Assembly (NCBI GenBank): GCA_963576725.1 | Contig: OY755241.1 | Coordinates: forward strand, 54,994,484-55,058,483 | Direction: 5' to 3' | Source: Azorinus chamasolen | Lineage: Eukaryota > Mollusca > Bivalvia > Cardiida > Solecurtidae | DNA: 64,000 nt | In this document: positions 32,014 through 41,839 of the stretch, in pieces | Numbering within the stretch: the stretch's first letter is position 1 | Layout of the letters: each line of letters opens with the position of its first letter | Program-made: the position numbers and the translations under genes | The notes under the pieces: generated by a model | Database searches by the model: none | Told to the model about the DNA's origin: nothing | Seen by the model: the letters and a program-made list of their open reading frames with translations, nothing else

Positions 32014-32259
32014 TTAACCCATAAACCTTTCCGTCATATAAACGCCTTTTTACACTTTTACAGAGTAGATCAAGACCAGACAGCTCATCTGATCAGGGTC
32101 TTCTCTGTTTGTTTATGAAACTATAATAGAAGATATGACTCTATAGTTTCTACACCTTCCAAAATCATACAGTGTACATATGCCATTTTAGATATTCTGC
32201 TGATAAATATTCATGATGCCATTATCTCTTACATGTATATTTAGTAGGTACAGGGTTAA
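32014..32259 (+). mobile_element. A2 TTAA-type MITE in ENDOV intron
   Basis: TTAACCCATAAACC to GGTACAGGGTTAA, shortened hairpin at about 32063-32110. Confidence 0.75.
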
Positions 32260-32696
32260 CCCTTTCCTCAATAAATAAACCCTTCTACGCCTCTGTAAAA
32301 GTCACTTTATGAAACCAATGTGATAAATAGAGCATTTGCTCCTATAGGAGCAAATGCTCTATTTATCACACTGATTTCAAACAACAACAATTTTTTTTAA
32401 TTGTTTCCTTTTCTCTAGTTAATCCATCACCTCATAGGCTATTTTTAGATACAGCAGCTTTGAATAAATCTACCGAAAAGGAGCATTATCTAGAGAAAGG
32501 GAAAACTTTAGAATTTTGTAGTTTGAAACCATTGTGAGAAATAGAGCAAATGCTTTATTTATCACAATGGTTTCACAAAGTGACTTTTACAGAGTCGTCA
32601 AAAGTCATCAATATAAGGGAATGGGTTAATGCTCCTTTTCGGTAGATTTATACAAAGTGGATGGATCTAAAAATAGCCTATGGAGGACAGGGTTAA
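32256..32696 (+). mobile_element. B MITE interrupted by a second B
   Basis: TTAACCCTTTCCTC start, intact hairpin at 32309-32376, then ctctagTTAA where the inner B sits. The flank resumes tgctccttttcggtagattt and ends ACAGGGTTAA. Confidence 0.85.
32419..32629 (-). mobile_element. B MITE nested in B
   Basis: TTAATCCATCACCTC to GGGAATGGGTTAA, with the left arm of the hairpin partly deleted (agaaatagagcaaatgc). Confidence 0.85.
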
Positions 32697-32897
32697 AGTG
32701 TGGGAACCGAGTGTATATGACCTCTGCAAACAGTGTATACAAATTCAAAGGACTCATTAGGGAGCCCTTTGATCAGGATCTGCACTGTTTGTAATACAAA
32801 TCACTTTCTTCTGTGATAAAGTTCGATACATTTTGTGTTTTAATTAATATTCCTAAAGGGTGGAGCCAGTTTTACTATTCAGCAGGGTAAGGGTTAA
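32693..32897 (+). mobile_element. G TTAA-type MITE
   Basis: Shares TTAA with the outer B. Hairpin caaacagtgtatac... / gatctgcactgtttg. Ends CAGGGTAAGGGTTAA. Confidence 0.7.
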
Positions 32898-33163
32898 AAA
32901 TTACTGTTAATTTTGAATACAGTATGTAAGACTGTATACAGTAAAGCCACTCTAACATTAAACCGCAGTTTTCAAAAATTCAGTGACGATGGCCAATCAG
33001 AGACGGTCATTCAGTTTTTCCTTTTTCGTGAAGACTCGATTATTGCCGCCAAAATGAAACAGCAGTTTAAATCAGTAAGATTGCAAATGACTTCGCTGAC
33101 GCTACGCGCAGTCTATTTCATGAAGACTTGTCCTAATGTAGTCTAACCTATATTAAGACTGTA

Positions 33164-33356
33164 TACAGTAAAGCCCCTCTAATGTGACCACTTAATGAAC
33201 AAACATGGCTGTCTTCATAAGCAGGTGGTTGTTTAATGCAGGATGAAAGTTATAGGAGCTTTCTGCATAACTTTCATCCTGTGTTAAGCTACCACCTGCC
33301 TTTGCCACTGTGAAGTATGCCCCTTTCGGTGGTCGCATTAGAGGGATTTTTCTGTA
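33164..33356. mobile_element. E TA-type MITE in ENDOV intron
   Basis: TACAGTAAAGCCCCTCTAATG to GAGGGATTTTTCTGTA. The left border gactgtatacagtaaagcc also occurs at 32930, about 230 bp upstream, so its left side is duplicated. Confidence 0.75.
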
Positions 33357-33360
33357 TATC

Positions 33361-33620
33361 AATACAGAGGAACCTCCATATCTTGATCTTCATGGTGGCA
33401 TACACATTACTTTGATAAAACTTCCTCTAAGGGACAGCTTAATTCACATCAAAAGTAATGCCAAAAACTCCTACTTGTGACCTGCATCCAGCTGTCACAT
33501 GTCTTTATAGAGCTCTATGTGCAGTCGTGTATTTTATTTGTATAACGAAATATGGTAGGGACTGAAATTTTAACTCGAGTTATATATTAAGACAATTAAT
33601 TCTATCAGAGGTCCAGATAA
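33361..33620. mobile_element. J-like MITE, strongly decayed
   Basis: Retains cttaattcacatcaaaagtaatgcc, cctgcatccagctgtcacatg and some of the flank. Ends unclear. Confidence 0.45.
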
Positions 33621-33639
33621 AATGCATAAATTAAAACAT

Positions 33640-33765
33640 TTTCAAGAATAACTTCTTTATTTCCCTACCAAACCCTATGTTGTGACCACTCTTTAGAATT
33701 GGCTCTTCCAGACGATTCTAAAGAGTGGTCACAACATAGGGTTTGGTGGAGAAATGACGAGTATG
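33640..33765. repeat. H foldback, complete
   Basis: Arms ccaaaccctatgttgtgaccactctttagaat and attctaaagagtggtcacaacatagggtttggtgg are perfect complements around tggctcttccagacg. Best H copy. Confidence 0.85.
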
Positions 33766-33911
33766 CGCATTTATCTGTTGCTCTGAACTATGACCTTGGT
33801 AGGAAACATCTGAAATATCACAATGTTTGAATCTGCTGATACAGTTGTCTCATAGCCTAGGCTCACTTACCCTCCATATCATGAATTGTGAATTTATTTA
33901 TCTATACATAC

Positions 33912-34040
33912 CAGCCTAACAGGCTCTGGAACCCTGTGTTTGCAGCATCTATGAACCAGGGTAACAGCTGTTTCCATGGTAACTAGGTGACCTGGTGACA
34001 CATAGACTGGGTTCTTTGTGCTGTTGCAGCTGCGAAGAGC
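33912..34040 (-). CDS. ENDOV: Endonuclease V, exon with SPGH region
   Basis: 43 codons, ALRSCNSTKNPVYVSPGHLV then METAVTLVHRCCKHRVPEPV. This is the conserved C-terminal block of ENDOV (ALRS...P.Y.S.GH...E.AV.L...C...R.PEPVR). Acceptor TTGATTATAG, donor CTG|GTATGT, phase 0 at both ends. It joins ATG of the exon at 36422 to ADI of the last exon. Cysteine pairs at the end resemble the CCC stretch of vertebrate ENDOV. Confidence 0.9.
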
Positions 34041-34053
34041 CTATAATCAAAGG

Positions 34054-34230
34054 AATTAACCATTCAGGCTATAGATGTGTTTTTAATGCCCTTGCAAACA
34101 GGGTAGACCGTCTGCTCTGTTTGCTTAATATGAAATAATACAGATCTGATTCTACATGACCAATAGTTTCTGTATTCATACGCCATTATAAAAAAATCAT
34201 CAAAATAATGCCTTGAACATTCATGGAGTT
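34054..34230 (+). mobile_element. A2 MITE, hairpin mostly deleted
   Basis: TTAACCATTCAGGC start, gcaaacagggtagaccgtctgctctgtttgc, then A2 flank to gaacattcatggag. It starts 14 bp from the ENDOV exon. Confidence 0.65.
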
Positions 34231-34369
34231 GGGACTCAATATTTTTGCCAACGACAGGAAATAATTTTCTTTAAAGCCAGTGTGATGGTTTTTAACAATA
34301 TCTTAAAATTCAATCTTGTATCATGCATGTATAACCCTTGTTGTGATTTTTTCTTTATATCAGTAGAAC

Positions 34370-34450
34370 AAAAACAAGAGGGCCATGATGGCCCTGAAAT
34401 CGCTCACCAGAGGGAAAGATTTTTAAAGTTTCAACTACATGTATGTTTCT
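34370..34450. mobile_element. Pearl-like element, 5' end
   Basis: aacaagagggccatgatggccctgaaatcgctcacc, the usual start. The core does not follow directly; a related 3' part lies at 35270-36028. Confidence 0.6.
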
Positions 34451-34889
34451 AAACAAAACTGGACACCTGTTTTGTGGGGTGTTATTTGACCCTTTCTCTG
34501 TATAATTATAATGGCAAGCTTTCTGGGATGATTTGCTTTATTATAAATATTTTCTAAGTCCAATACCGAACGTTTACCGACCGTTAACTTGGAAAGCATA
34601 TATCGCATAAAAAATATGGGGAAAAGTTTCATTTTCCATTACATATTACTACGCATAACCTAACAACTCCTTGATATATTGCGTATTTAGAAACGAACGA
34701 CAACTCTTGTAGAGCACGTTTCGTAACAAAACCAGTTCTCACCTGAACGTTTCGAACCCCTTCAGAATTAGAGTACTGATTTTTGTTTCAAAGCAGAAAT
34801 TGTATAAAAATCGCGATATCAACAATTTATACAAACGGAATTGTTATGGAAATGGAAAATTAAAACTTGTTAAGAATAACTGGTGATAA
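34451..34889. other. Unique intron sequence
   Basis: Within an ENDOV intron. No repeat family or exon recognised. Confidence 0.4.
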
Positions 34890-35270
34890 TAACCATTGTG
34901 ATAAATAGAGCATTTGCATTAATGATAAATAGAGCATTTGCTCCATAAGAGTAAATGCACTATTTATCACAATGGTTTCAAATCTACACGATTCTGAAAT
35001 TTTCCTTTTCTCTAATTAACCCTTTTCCTCATATAAACATGTTTTCACACATTTGCAAACAGAGTAGACCCAGATTTACCTCTTTGAATAAGCAGATCTG
35101 ACACATACCGGTATGTAACTTTATATGTGGTTTGTATATGAGTTAATTTACTCCTATGGAGCAAATGCTCTATTTATCACAATGGTTTGAAATCTACACA
35201 ATTCTGAAATTTTCATCTTCTCTAATTAATGCTCCTTATCAGTAGATTTATTCAAAGAGGTAGGATCATC
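34890..35270. mobile_element. Scrambled B and A1 MITE pieces
   Basis: A B hairpin with an inserted duplicate of its own arm (34891-34980), an A1 start at 35017 broken at 35080, then B pieces again (right arm and flank, 35155-35270). The B right flank is cut by pearl core repeats. Confidence 0.6.
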
Positions 35271-36028
35271 AAGGTCATCATTCTGAGCAAGTTTGATGAA
35301 GAATAGGCAGAAAATGTGGCTTCTAGAGTGTAAACAAGATTTTTCTAAGATTTGACCTAGTGACCTACTTTTTGACCCAAGCCCACATATGATCAAACTC
35401 GATCAAGATATCATCAAGGTTATCATTCTGAGCAAGTTTGATGAAGATTAGGCAGAAATTGTGGCTTCTACAGTGTAAACAAGATTTTTTTAAGATTTGA
35501 CCTAATGACCTACTTTTTAATCCTGCCCCACCCATGATCGAACTTGATCGAGATATCATCAAGAATATCATCCTGAGCAAGTCTGATCAAGATTGGACTA
35601 AAAATGTGACCTCTAGATTGTTCACAAGGTTTTTCAATAATTTGACCCAGTGACCTAGTTTTTAACCGTATGTGACCCACTTTCAAACTCATCCAAGTTT
35701 CTATCAAGACAATCATTCTGACTAAGTTTCATGAAGATTGGACTAAAAATGTGACCTCTAGAGTGTTCACAAAGATTTTGAATAATTTGACCTAGTGACC
35801 TAGTTTTTGACCCCACATGACCCACTTTCGAACTCATCCGAGATTTTTTCAAGACAATCATTCTGACCAAGTTTCATGAAGATTTGGCTACAAATGTGAC
35901 CTCTAGAGTGTTCACAAGCCAAATGTTGACGACGCACGACGCACGACGCACAACGCACGACGCACGACGACGGACGCCGGACGGAGCACCATGACAATAG
36001 CTCACTTGAGCAAGCTCAGGTGAGCTAA
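35270..36028 (-). mobile_element. Pearl-like element, core and 3' end
   Basis: About 4.5 core units of 145 bp (tgacctagtgacctactttttgacc; tgatgaagattaggc), then a cacgacgcacgacg microsatellite and the terminal hairpin gctcacttgagcaagctcaggtgagc followed by TAAAAA. Confidence 0.8.
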
Positions 36029-36225
36029 AAATGGACCCTCCACAATTGTGAACGATCTTTCATGATTTTGTATGGGTTTGTAATTGTTTCAGCCTGAAAT
36101 TTGTTTCAAGCCATTAGACATACCTCTAGAACCATCGTAACATATATATTTTTCTGCTAACGGATTATATTTTGCCATTTTATAAACATGGATGGGGTTA
36201 GGTACCAAAAAATAATGTGATTGTT

Positions 36226-36415
36226 TCATTCATCTGCCGTTTGTACGGAGGTGAAGGTAAAACAGTCATCCCATAAGAATATGTTTATATTCTTTATGGA
36301 CGATGGTGGCATGCTTTTAGTCCACGCTGTACCAGATGGGCAAATCCCCGTCAAAATATCTTGACTTGTATTACACACACACAAGCTTGTACCCACTTGA
36401 ATTGGTCTCATGTCT
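36226..36415 (+). pseudogene. Mariner-like transposase fossil
   Basis: The plus strand encodes KVKQSSHKNMFIFFMDDGGM then LLVHAVPDGQIPVKIS before a stop. This resembles the middle of mariner-family transposases (K...S..K.M...F.D..G.LL....P.GQ). An acidic pair (DD) stands where those enzymes have the second catalytic Asp, usually FWD. Only about 60 residues remain, with stops. It ends against the ENDOV exon at 36422 and lies in the ENDOV intron. Confidence 0.55.
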
Positions 36416-36421
36416 ACTTAC

Positions 36422-36490
36422 CATACCATAAGTTTTTCCTGAGTTTCCCACAAGAGGAAAAGTATCTCCACCTTTAGCTAGACCTTCAAT
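36422..36490 (-). CDS. ENDOV: Endonuclease V, exon
   Basis: 23 codons: IEGLAKGGDTFPLVGNSGKT YGM. GD.FPL.G.SG...GM is typical of ENDOV. Acceptor ATTTGCAG, donor ATG|GTAAGT, phase 0 at both ends. The upstream intron is only 215 bp. Confidence 0.9.
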
Positions 36491-36705
36491 CTGCAAATGC
36501 AATACATATCTTCATTATACAGAAAAATATCTCTACAACAGCAACTAAATCAAATCTAATTCAGTATTTAAACCTTGTCTCTTATAGAGACCCATGGCAG
36601 CCATCTGATAAGGATAAAAATCAGCTAATAAATACTCATGATGCCATTATTTCTCACATGAATATTCAACACAAAAAAGGTTAAGACTCTTTAATACAGG
36701 CATAC

Positions 36706-36818
36706 CTTTTTCTGATGGTTTTCATCCTTTTCCAGCCCATCTACCTGAAAGAGTTTCTTGGCAACACCGATACAAGGCAGGTTAAGTGAGACACCCAGCT
36801 GACAAGCAGAACCAAACT
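36706..36818 (-). CDS. ENDOV: Endonuclease V, exon with GVAKK motif
   Basis: 37 codons plus a split codon: FGSACQLGVSLNLPCIGVAK, then KLFQVDGLEKDENHQKK. The conserved segment FG.A..LGV....PC.GVAKK is complete; the lysine pair belongs to the active-site region of the family. Acceptor ACTATTTTCAG, donor AAG|GTATGC. Phase fits both neighbours. Confidence 0.92.
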
Positions 36819-36877
36819 CTGAAAATAGTTGTACATGTATCATTATATTTTCTTTTTCAGTAACTAAAGTTTTCCAT

Positions 36878-37081
36878 AACCCATTCCCTCATATTGACGC
36901 CTTTTGACGCCTCTGCAAGTCACCAGTTGAAACCATTGTGATAGGAGCAAATGCTCTATTTATCACAATGGTTTCAAACTACGAAATTAAAAAAAAATCC
37001 TTTTCTCTACTTAATGCTCCTTTTCGGCAGATTTATTCAAAGAGATTGGATCTAAAAATAGCCTATGAGGTAATGGGTTAA
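36878..37081 (+). mobile_element. B MITE with left arm deletion, in ENDOV intron
   Basis: ATAACCCATTCCCTC to GGTAATGGGTTAA. The left arm jumps from ccattgtgat to aggagcaaatgc, deleting half the hairpin. It shares its right TTAA with a broken A2 (37078-37225). Confidence 0.8.
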
Positions 37082-37234
37082 ACATTTCCCTCATATAAAT
37101 GCTTTTCATGCCTTTGCAAACAGAGTACACCCAGATCAGATGGCCCTTGCATGAGCTGATGATTAGGCTCTGTTCTGTTGGTTTAAGGTATGACTCTAGT
37201 TTCTACCAATACCACAATATTAGTTATACATGTA

Positions 37235-37375
37235 CAGATCATTGGCAGGGTATCTGACTTTTTGTTCCCTGCTGAGGAAAGTCATGTTGCTCGAGCTGTC
37301 AGGCGAGGGCTACATGTATTTTCCTCAGCATGAAATAAAAAGCAAGATACCCCGCCAATGTTCTGTATAACGGTT
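37235..37375. repeat. Foldback of about 140 bp
   Basis: cattggcagggtatctgactttttgt...tgctgaggaaa pairs with ttttcctcagca...aaaaagcaagataccccgccaatg around ctcgagctgtcaggcgagg. It interrupts the A2 element to its left. Confidence 0.7.
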
Positions 37376-37800
37376 TTATTATACTGCAAAGTTTTATATT
37401 TGTAGCAGTTAATTAGCGTTGTTAATGTAGGTGCCCTTTTGCTTCCCCTCAGGGGCCTCATACTGTAAGGTAAGGGCCAATATCCCTCTGCAACCCTAGT
37501 TCACCATGTAATAACCTGCTTACTACATTTGTGGATAGAAAGGGATCTTTAAAGTGCATTAATTTCTCAAAGCTTTTCAGCACATCAGAGATTAAGCAGA
37601 CACTATATTTTCAGCATGAGAATGGTTAATGCTGAAAATGGTTAACTCAATTGAAGGAATGGCGAAATATATTTAACATAATACAAAAACTCTCAGTGTG
37701 GAAAGCAATCAAACAGTACGGGACTGGACTGACAGGTAATTCTTATACAGATCCTCCTCCATTGAATTGTTTTTGGACAGTGTCGCTACATATCTTATAC

Positions 37801-37975
37801 CTTTGGGATGAAGGATTCCATTCCCATCCACCATAACAACATGGGGTACCAAATGAACATGGGATTTCCGAAGTTTTTCGAACAATCCTGCAATGAATGG
37901 CACCTCTCTAAATGCCAGGAATCCTGGGATATATGGCTCCAGCAACTGGATCATTTCATAGTCCTCATACACCAG
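37801..37975 (-). CDS. ENDOV: Endonuclease V, core catalytic exon
   Basis: ENDOV cuts the phosphodiester one base 3' of inosine; in animals it acts mainly on inosine in RNA. This 58-codon exon carries most of the active site: PYIPGFLAFRE gives the wedge tyrosine and the metal-binding Glu, and VVMVDGNGILHP gives the second catalytic Asp. Acceptor TTTTATCTTCAG, donor G|GTATAAG. An open frame continues past both splice sites but is intronic. The sequence is far more conserved than its surroundings. Confidence 0.95.
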
Positions 37976-38009
37976 CTGAAGATAAAAGATGTGTAATTGC
38001 GTCATACTT

Positions 38010-38365
38010 TAATTATTTTAAGTATTAGGACATGCAATCACCCCCACTCCCACCAATTTGTAATGCAGAATTAGTTATTAAAACACCTATCCCCACCCCA
38101 CCCCCTTCTACCAATTTGTTATGTAGAATTATTAGTTATTAGAACACCTAAACACCCCCTCCAACAATTTTTAATGCTGAATCAGTTATTATAACACTTA
38201 ATCCAACAATTTTAATGCTAAATAACTTACCGGTAATCTCTTTTAATATCCCCATCCATCAATTTGTAATGCAGAATTATTTACTAAAACACCTAATCTC
38301 CCCACTCCAACAATTTGTAATGCAGAATTAGCAATTAAAACACCTAATCTCCCCACACCAACACA
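38010..38365. repeat. Degenerate tandem repeat in ENDOV intron
   Basis: Six loose units of about 50-60 bp with caatttgtaatgcagaatta and aaaacacctaatctccccac. Confidence 0.8.
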
Positions 38366-38474
38366 TTGTTATTAGACTGGAAAGGCATTTACATGAAGCA
38401 AAGGGTTAATAAACATTCATCATGGGCAAAGTCTTGCATAAATATTAATCAAGTTAGAGGATTAAGTTTTTAAT

Positions 38475-38667
38475 TTAACCCATTCCTCCATAGGCTATTT
38501 TTAGACCCAATCGCTTTGAATTAATCTACCGAAATGGAGCATTTGCTAGGAAAAAGGAATTTTTTTAGAAGTGTATAGTATTGAAACCATTGTGATAAAT
38601 AGAGCAGTTGTTCAAAAAGTGATTTTACAGAGGTGTAGAAAGGTGTATTTATGGAGGAAAGGGTTAA
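38475..38667 (-). mobile_element. B MITE with deleted hairpin, in ENDOV intron
   Basis: TTAACCCATTCCTCC to GGAGGAAAGGGTTAA. Only the left arm remains. Its right edge is 44 bp from the ENDOV donor at 38711. Confidence 0.8.
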
Positions 38668-38711
38668 TTCTAGTTTCAATTCTGTATACAGGGTGACAAG
38701 GCATGACTTAC

Positions 38712-38836
38712 CTCTAGTTGAGGGTATGTGACTATGACCAGGGCAGCACAGGCATTGATGTCATCTCCCTTTACAAATGATATGTCTACACCTCCAATGT
38801 AGTATTGTTTGCCCTCTGAACCATCAATTTCTTGTT
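38712..38836 (-). CDS. ENDOV: Endonuclease V, exon with first catalytic Asp
   Basis: 41 codons plus a split Glu: QEIDGSEGKQYYIGGVDISF then VKGDDINACAALVIVTYPQL E. IGGVD.SF..GD is the ENDOV signature; its Asp corresponds to Asp52 of the human enzyme. Acceptor TTACAAACTTATAG (the same sequence gives an open frame upstream, starting at an ATG that is probably not used), donor GAG|GTAAGT. Phase 1 in, phase 0 out, matching neighbours. Confidence 0.95.
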
Positions 38837-39006
38837 CTATAAGTTTGTAAGAAAACAAAAATATTTGACTTCTTATATTTGATTCTGCCATGTATTAAAC
38901 CCTTTCCCTACTGAACAGTCCATGAGTGACCTAAGATTTCTTGTACCTCATGAAATACCATGGCTGCAAGGTGCAGGCACTAAGCTTGTTGTTATACATT
39001 AAGTTA

Positions 39007-39242
39007 TTAACCCATTCCCTTATAAGCTATTTTTAGATCCTACCCCTTTGAGTAAATCTACCGGAAAGGAGCATTTACTAGAATAAACGAAAAGTTTAGG
39101 AATGCTTAGTTTGGAAACCATTGTGATAAATAGAGCATTTGCTACAGAGTCCTGTGGAGCAAATGCTCTATTTATCACAATGGTTTCGGGAAGTGACTTT
39201 TACAGAGGTGTCAAAAGACGTCAATATGAGGGAATGGGTTAA
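39007..39242 (-). mobile_element. B TTAA-type MITE in ENDOV intron
   Basis: TTAACCCATTCCC to GAGGGAATGGGTTAA. The apex has an extra acagagtcctg between the arms. Confidence 0.85.
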
Positions 39243-39334
39243 ACATTTTAAACCACTATTCTTATATACAAAAGAGAGCACACAACACATAATATATAAG
39301 ATGAGTGATGCCATCATAGCCCTCTGGTTTTAAA

Positions 39335-39619
39335 TTAACCCTTTCCTTCATATTTTTTTTCACGCCAGTGCCAACAGCGTAGATTCAAATCAGATGACTC
39401 CTGTAAGAGTTGCCTTATCAGGTCTGCTCGGCTTGCTTATAAATGAAATTATATAGATCTGATCCTACAGTTTTTGTCTAAACCAACAGTTCCATTTTTT
39501 GTTCTAAACCAAAGAGTTCCATTTTTCATGTTCACCTTATAAATATCAAGTTCATGAATATTCATTAAGTGATCAATTTACCGGGGTATGCATAAAATGT
39601 TCATTAGAGAAAGGGTTAA
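39335..39619 (+). mobile_element. A2 MITE, enlarged, in ENDOV intron
   Basis: TTAACCCTTTCCTTC to GAGAAAGGGTTAA. The stretch gttccattttt is duplicated in the flank. Confidence 0.75.
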
Positions 39620-39689
39620 CATTCAAAGGCTGGGATTCATATGTAGAGCAGAAACACATTAAAGTCTCTATAGCAGCCACATGATGCAA

Positions 39690-39770
39690 CATATAGGTGT
39701 CTCTAAAACTGCAGCATATAGGTGTCTCTAAAACTGCAACATATAGGTGTCTCTAAACTAAAGTAGCTGC
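39690..39770. repeat. 25-bp tandem repeat, three copies
   Basis: Unit gcaacatataggtgtctctaaaact. Confidence 0.85.
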
Positions 39771-40079
39771 TGTATGCAGGGTGAAAAATATGAAGAAAGC
39801 TTCTTATACTAAATTACTAATAGCTTTCATCTCACGTTAATCAACCACCTGTATTAATCCTTATTTGTTAAGTAAGAAATAACAACTGTACAACTGGTAA
39901 TTAACTGAATTTTTACAATGGCATTATTTGAATATGGCAAAAACTGTAGAATCAAATTTATATTTTTCACAAGCAAACAGCACATCCTGATCAGACAGCT
40001 CCTATGGCCATAGGTCTACAGTAAAACCCGGCTAAACTGAACATCAAATTTAGTATAAATATTAGTCTTGGAGGCAGGT

Positions 40080-40574
40080 GGCTAGGTAATGGCCTTTTAA
40101 CCCATTTGCAAACAGAGTAGACCCAGATCAGACAGCTCCTATAGGAGCTGTCTGATCAGGGTCTGCTCTGTTTGCTAATGGAATTTTATAGATCTGTTTC
40201 TTTTCTTTTTAAAATGGCTACAGTGTTTTAAAATTACCTTCCATATTTCATTATAATTATTTTATCAATAAATATTCAGTAGGTACAAAATGTATTGAAA
40301 TTTGGAATAAACATAATTTTGTGATGTTTAACTCACCATTAGCTAATGGCCTTTTAACGCATTTGCAAAAGAGTAGACTCAGATCAGATGGCTACTATAG
40401 GAGCCTTCTGATCAGGGTCTGCTCTGTTTGCTAATGGAATTTGAAAGATCTGTTTCTTTACTTTCTAAAATGGCTACAGTGTTCTACCTCTCATATTTCA
40501 TAATAACTATTTTATCAATGAATATTCAGTAGGTATTGAAATTTGGAATAAACATAAAACAGGGAAAGGATTAA
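40080..40574 (+). mobile_element. Two tandem A1 MITEs with duplicated ENDOV splice-donor sequence
   Basis: Copies at about 40098-40325 and 40354-40574, both with full A hairpins. Each is preceded by taatggccttttaac. Between them is ttaactcaccattagctaatgg, a near copy of the exon border ttaactcaccaccaggtaatgg at 40571-40592. The pair appears to have arisen by duplicating one A1 element plus the exon border. Confidence 0.75.
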
Positions 40575-40579
40575 CTCAC

Positions 40580-40668
40580 CACCAGGTAATGGCTGTGTAA
40601 TATTTGACATGGCAACTAGGTCCTCAGTATCCTGCAGTTGCATTTTCATCCTCATTGTCTCCTGTTCC
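40580..40668 (-). CDS. ENDOV: Endonuclease V, first recognised exon
   Basis: 29 codons: EQETMRMKMQLQDTEDLVAM, then SNITQPLPG. Charged and helical, it corresponds to the N-terminal helix before the catalytic core (human ..REQARLKAHVVDRD..). Acceptor CTTTGCTCTTCTAG, donor G|GTGAG. It enters with one base, so the missing first exon must end in phase 2. The exon at 44435-44451 fits that phase but is very short. With this exon the visible protein is 254 residues; human ENDOV is 282. An A1 MITE sits at intron position +6. Confidence 0.8.
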
Positions 40669-40755
40669 CTAGAAGAGCAAAGAAAACTAGGTCACTTTTG
40701 ATTCCTTACAATAAATTGATGCAAGTGGAAAATATGTTCTCATTTCCATAGAGTT

Positions 40756-41230
40756 AGCCCTTCACCTTAAAATATCGCTTTTGCAAACAGAGTAGACCCA
40801 GATCAAACCGCTCCTATCAGAGTTGGCTGATCAGGCCTTTCAGGGTTTGCTCTGCCTGCTGATGAATTCACATAGACCTGGGCCTAGGGTTTCTGCTTAA
40901 CCCTTTTCCTGTTCAATTTTTATTTCAAATTTCAATACCTAATGAATATTCATTAACAAAATAGTTATAAAGAAATAGGCAAGGTGGAGCATTGTAGACA
41001 TTTTAGAAAGCAAAGAAACGGATCTATCAAATTCTATTAGCAAACAGAGTAGACCCTGATCAGACTGCTCCTCTAGGAGCAGTCTGATCTGGGTCTACTC
41101 TGTTTGCAAATGCGTGAAAACACGTTTATATGAGGGAAAGGGTTAAAATTCCATTGTTCATGTGCCTTTATAACCATTCAGCTAACATTCATGAACTCAT
41201 TATTTCTCACATAAATATTCATCATTAAAT
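40756..41230 (+). mobile_element. A2 MITE interrupted by A1
   Basis: Left part: ttcaccttaaaatatcgc, decayed hairpin, flank to gggtttctgc. After the inner A1, the flank continues with attccattgttcatgtgcc to taaatattcatcatt. Confidence 0.7.
40897..41146 (-). mobile_element. A1 TTAA-type MITE nested in A2, intact
   Basis: TTAACCCTTTTCCTG to GAGGGAAAGGGTTAA, near-perfect hairpin with apex ctcctctaggag. Confidence 0.9.
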
Positions 41231-41265
41231 AGTACATGTAACCCGAGTGGTGTAATGATTTTTCT

Positions 41266-41515
41266 TTAACCCTTTCCCTCATATAAACGTGTTTTCACGC
41301 ATTTGCAAACAGAGTAGACCCAGATCAGATGGCTCCTAGAGGAGCCATCTGATCAGGGTCTACTCTGTTTGCTGATAGAATTTGATAGATCTGTTTCCTT
41401 GCTTTCTGAAATGTCTACAATGTTCCACCTTCCATATTTCTTTACAACTATTTTGTTAATGAATATGCAGTAGGTATTGAAATTTGGCGTAAATACAGAA
41501 CAGGGAAAGGGTTAA
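41266..41515 (+). mobile_element. A1 TTAA-type MITE, intact
   Basis: TTAACCCTTTCCCTC to CAGGGAAAGGGTTAA, hairpin with apex ctagag. A reference-quality A1 copy. Confidence 0.92.
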
Positions 41516-41559
41516 AGTTTTGTAAACAGTACAGATCTATATGTACATCAGTTACAACT

Positions 41560-41742
41560 TTAACTCTTTCCCTGTTTATTCCAAATTTTAATACCTACTG
41601 AATATTCATGGACATACTACATGTAGTTATAATTAAATATGGAAAGCGAAACATTGTAGCTATTTCAGAAAGTAAAGAAACTGAGCATTCAAATTCCATT
41701 AGCAAACAGAGCTGACCCTAATCAGACAGCCCCTATTGGACT
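41560..41742 (-). mobile_element. A1 MITE, truncated in the hairpin
   Basis: TTAACTCTTTCCCTG start, A1 flank, left arm to cagacagcccctattgga, then stops. Confidence 0.65.
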
Positions 41743-41839
41743 CAAGATAGTGTAAACAATGCATGCAATCATCATGAACCAGGTAACACTAATATATAAT
41801 CAATGTATAGTTTTGTATTGATTTTGCTAGTTTTAGATA

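Noticed and set aside
34435..34632. 65-residue minus-strand frame
   Set aside because: No splice sites or recognisable domain; lies in an ENDOV intron on the same strand but is unsupported.
35365..35997. Similar frames at 35.4-36.0 kb
   Set aside because: Core units of the second pearl-like copy.
38837..38891. ATG upstream of the ENDOV exon at 38836 as an alternative start
   Set aside because: The frame runs through a good acceptor and the phase matches the upstream exon at 40580; the ATG stretch is AT-rich intron.
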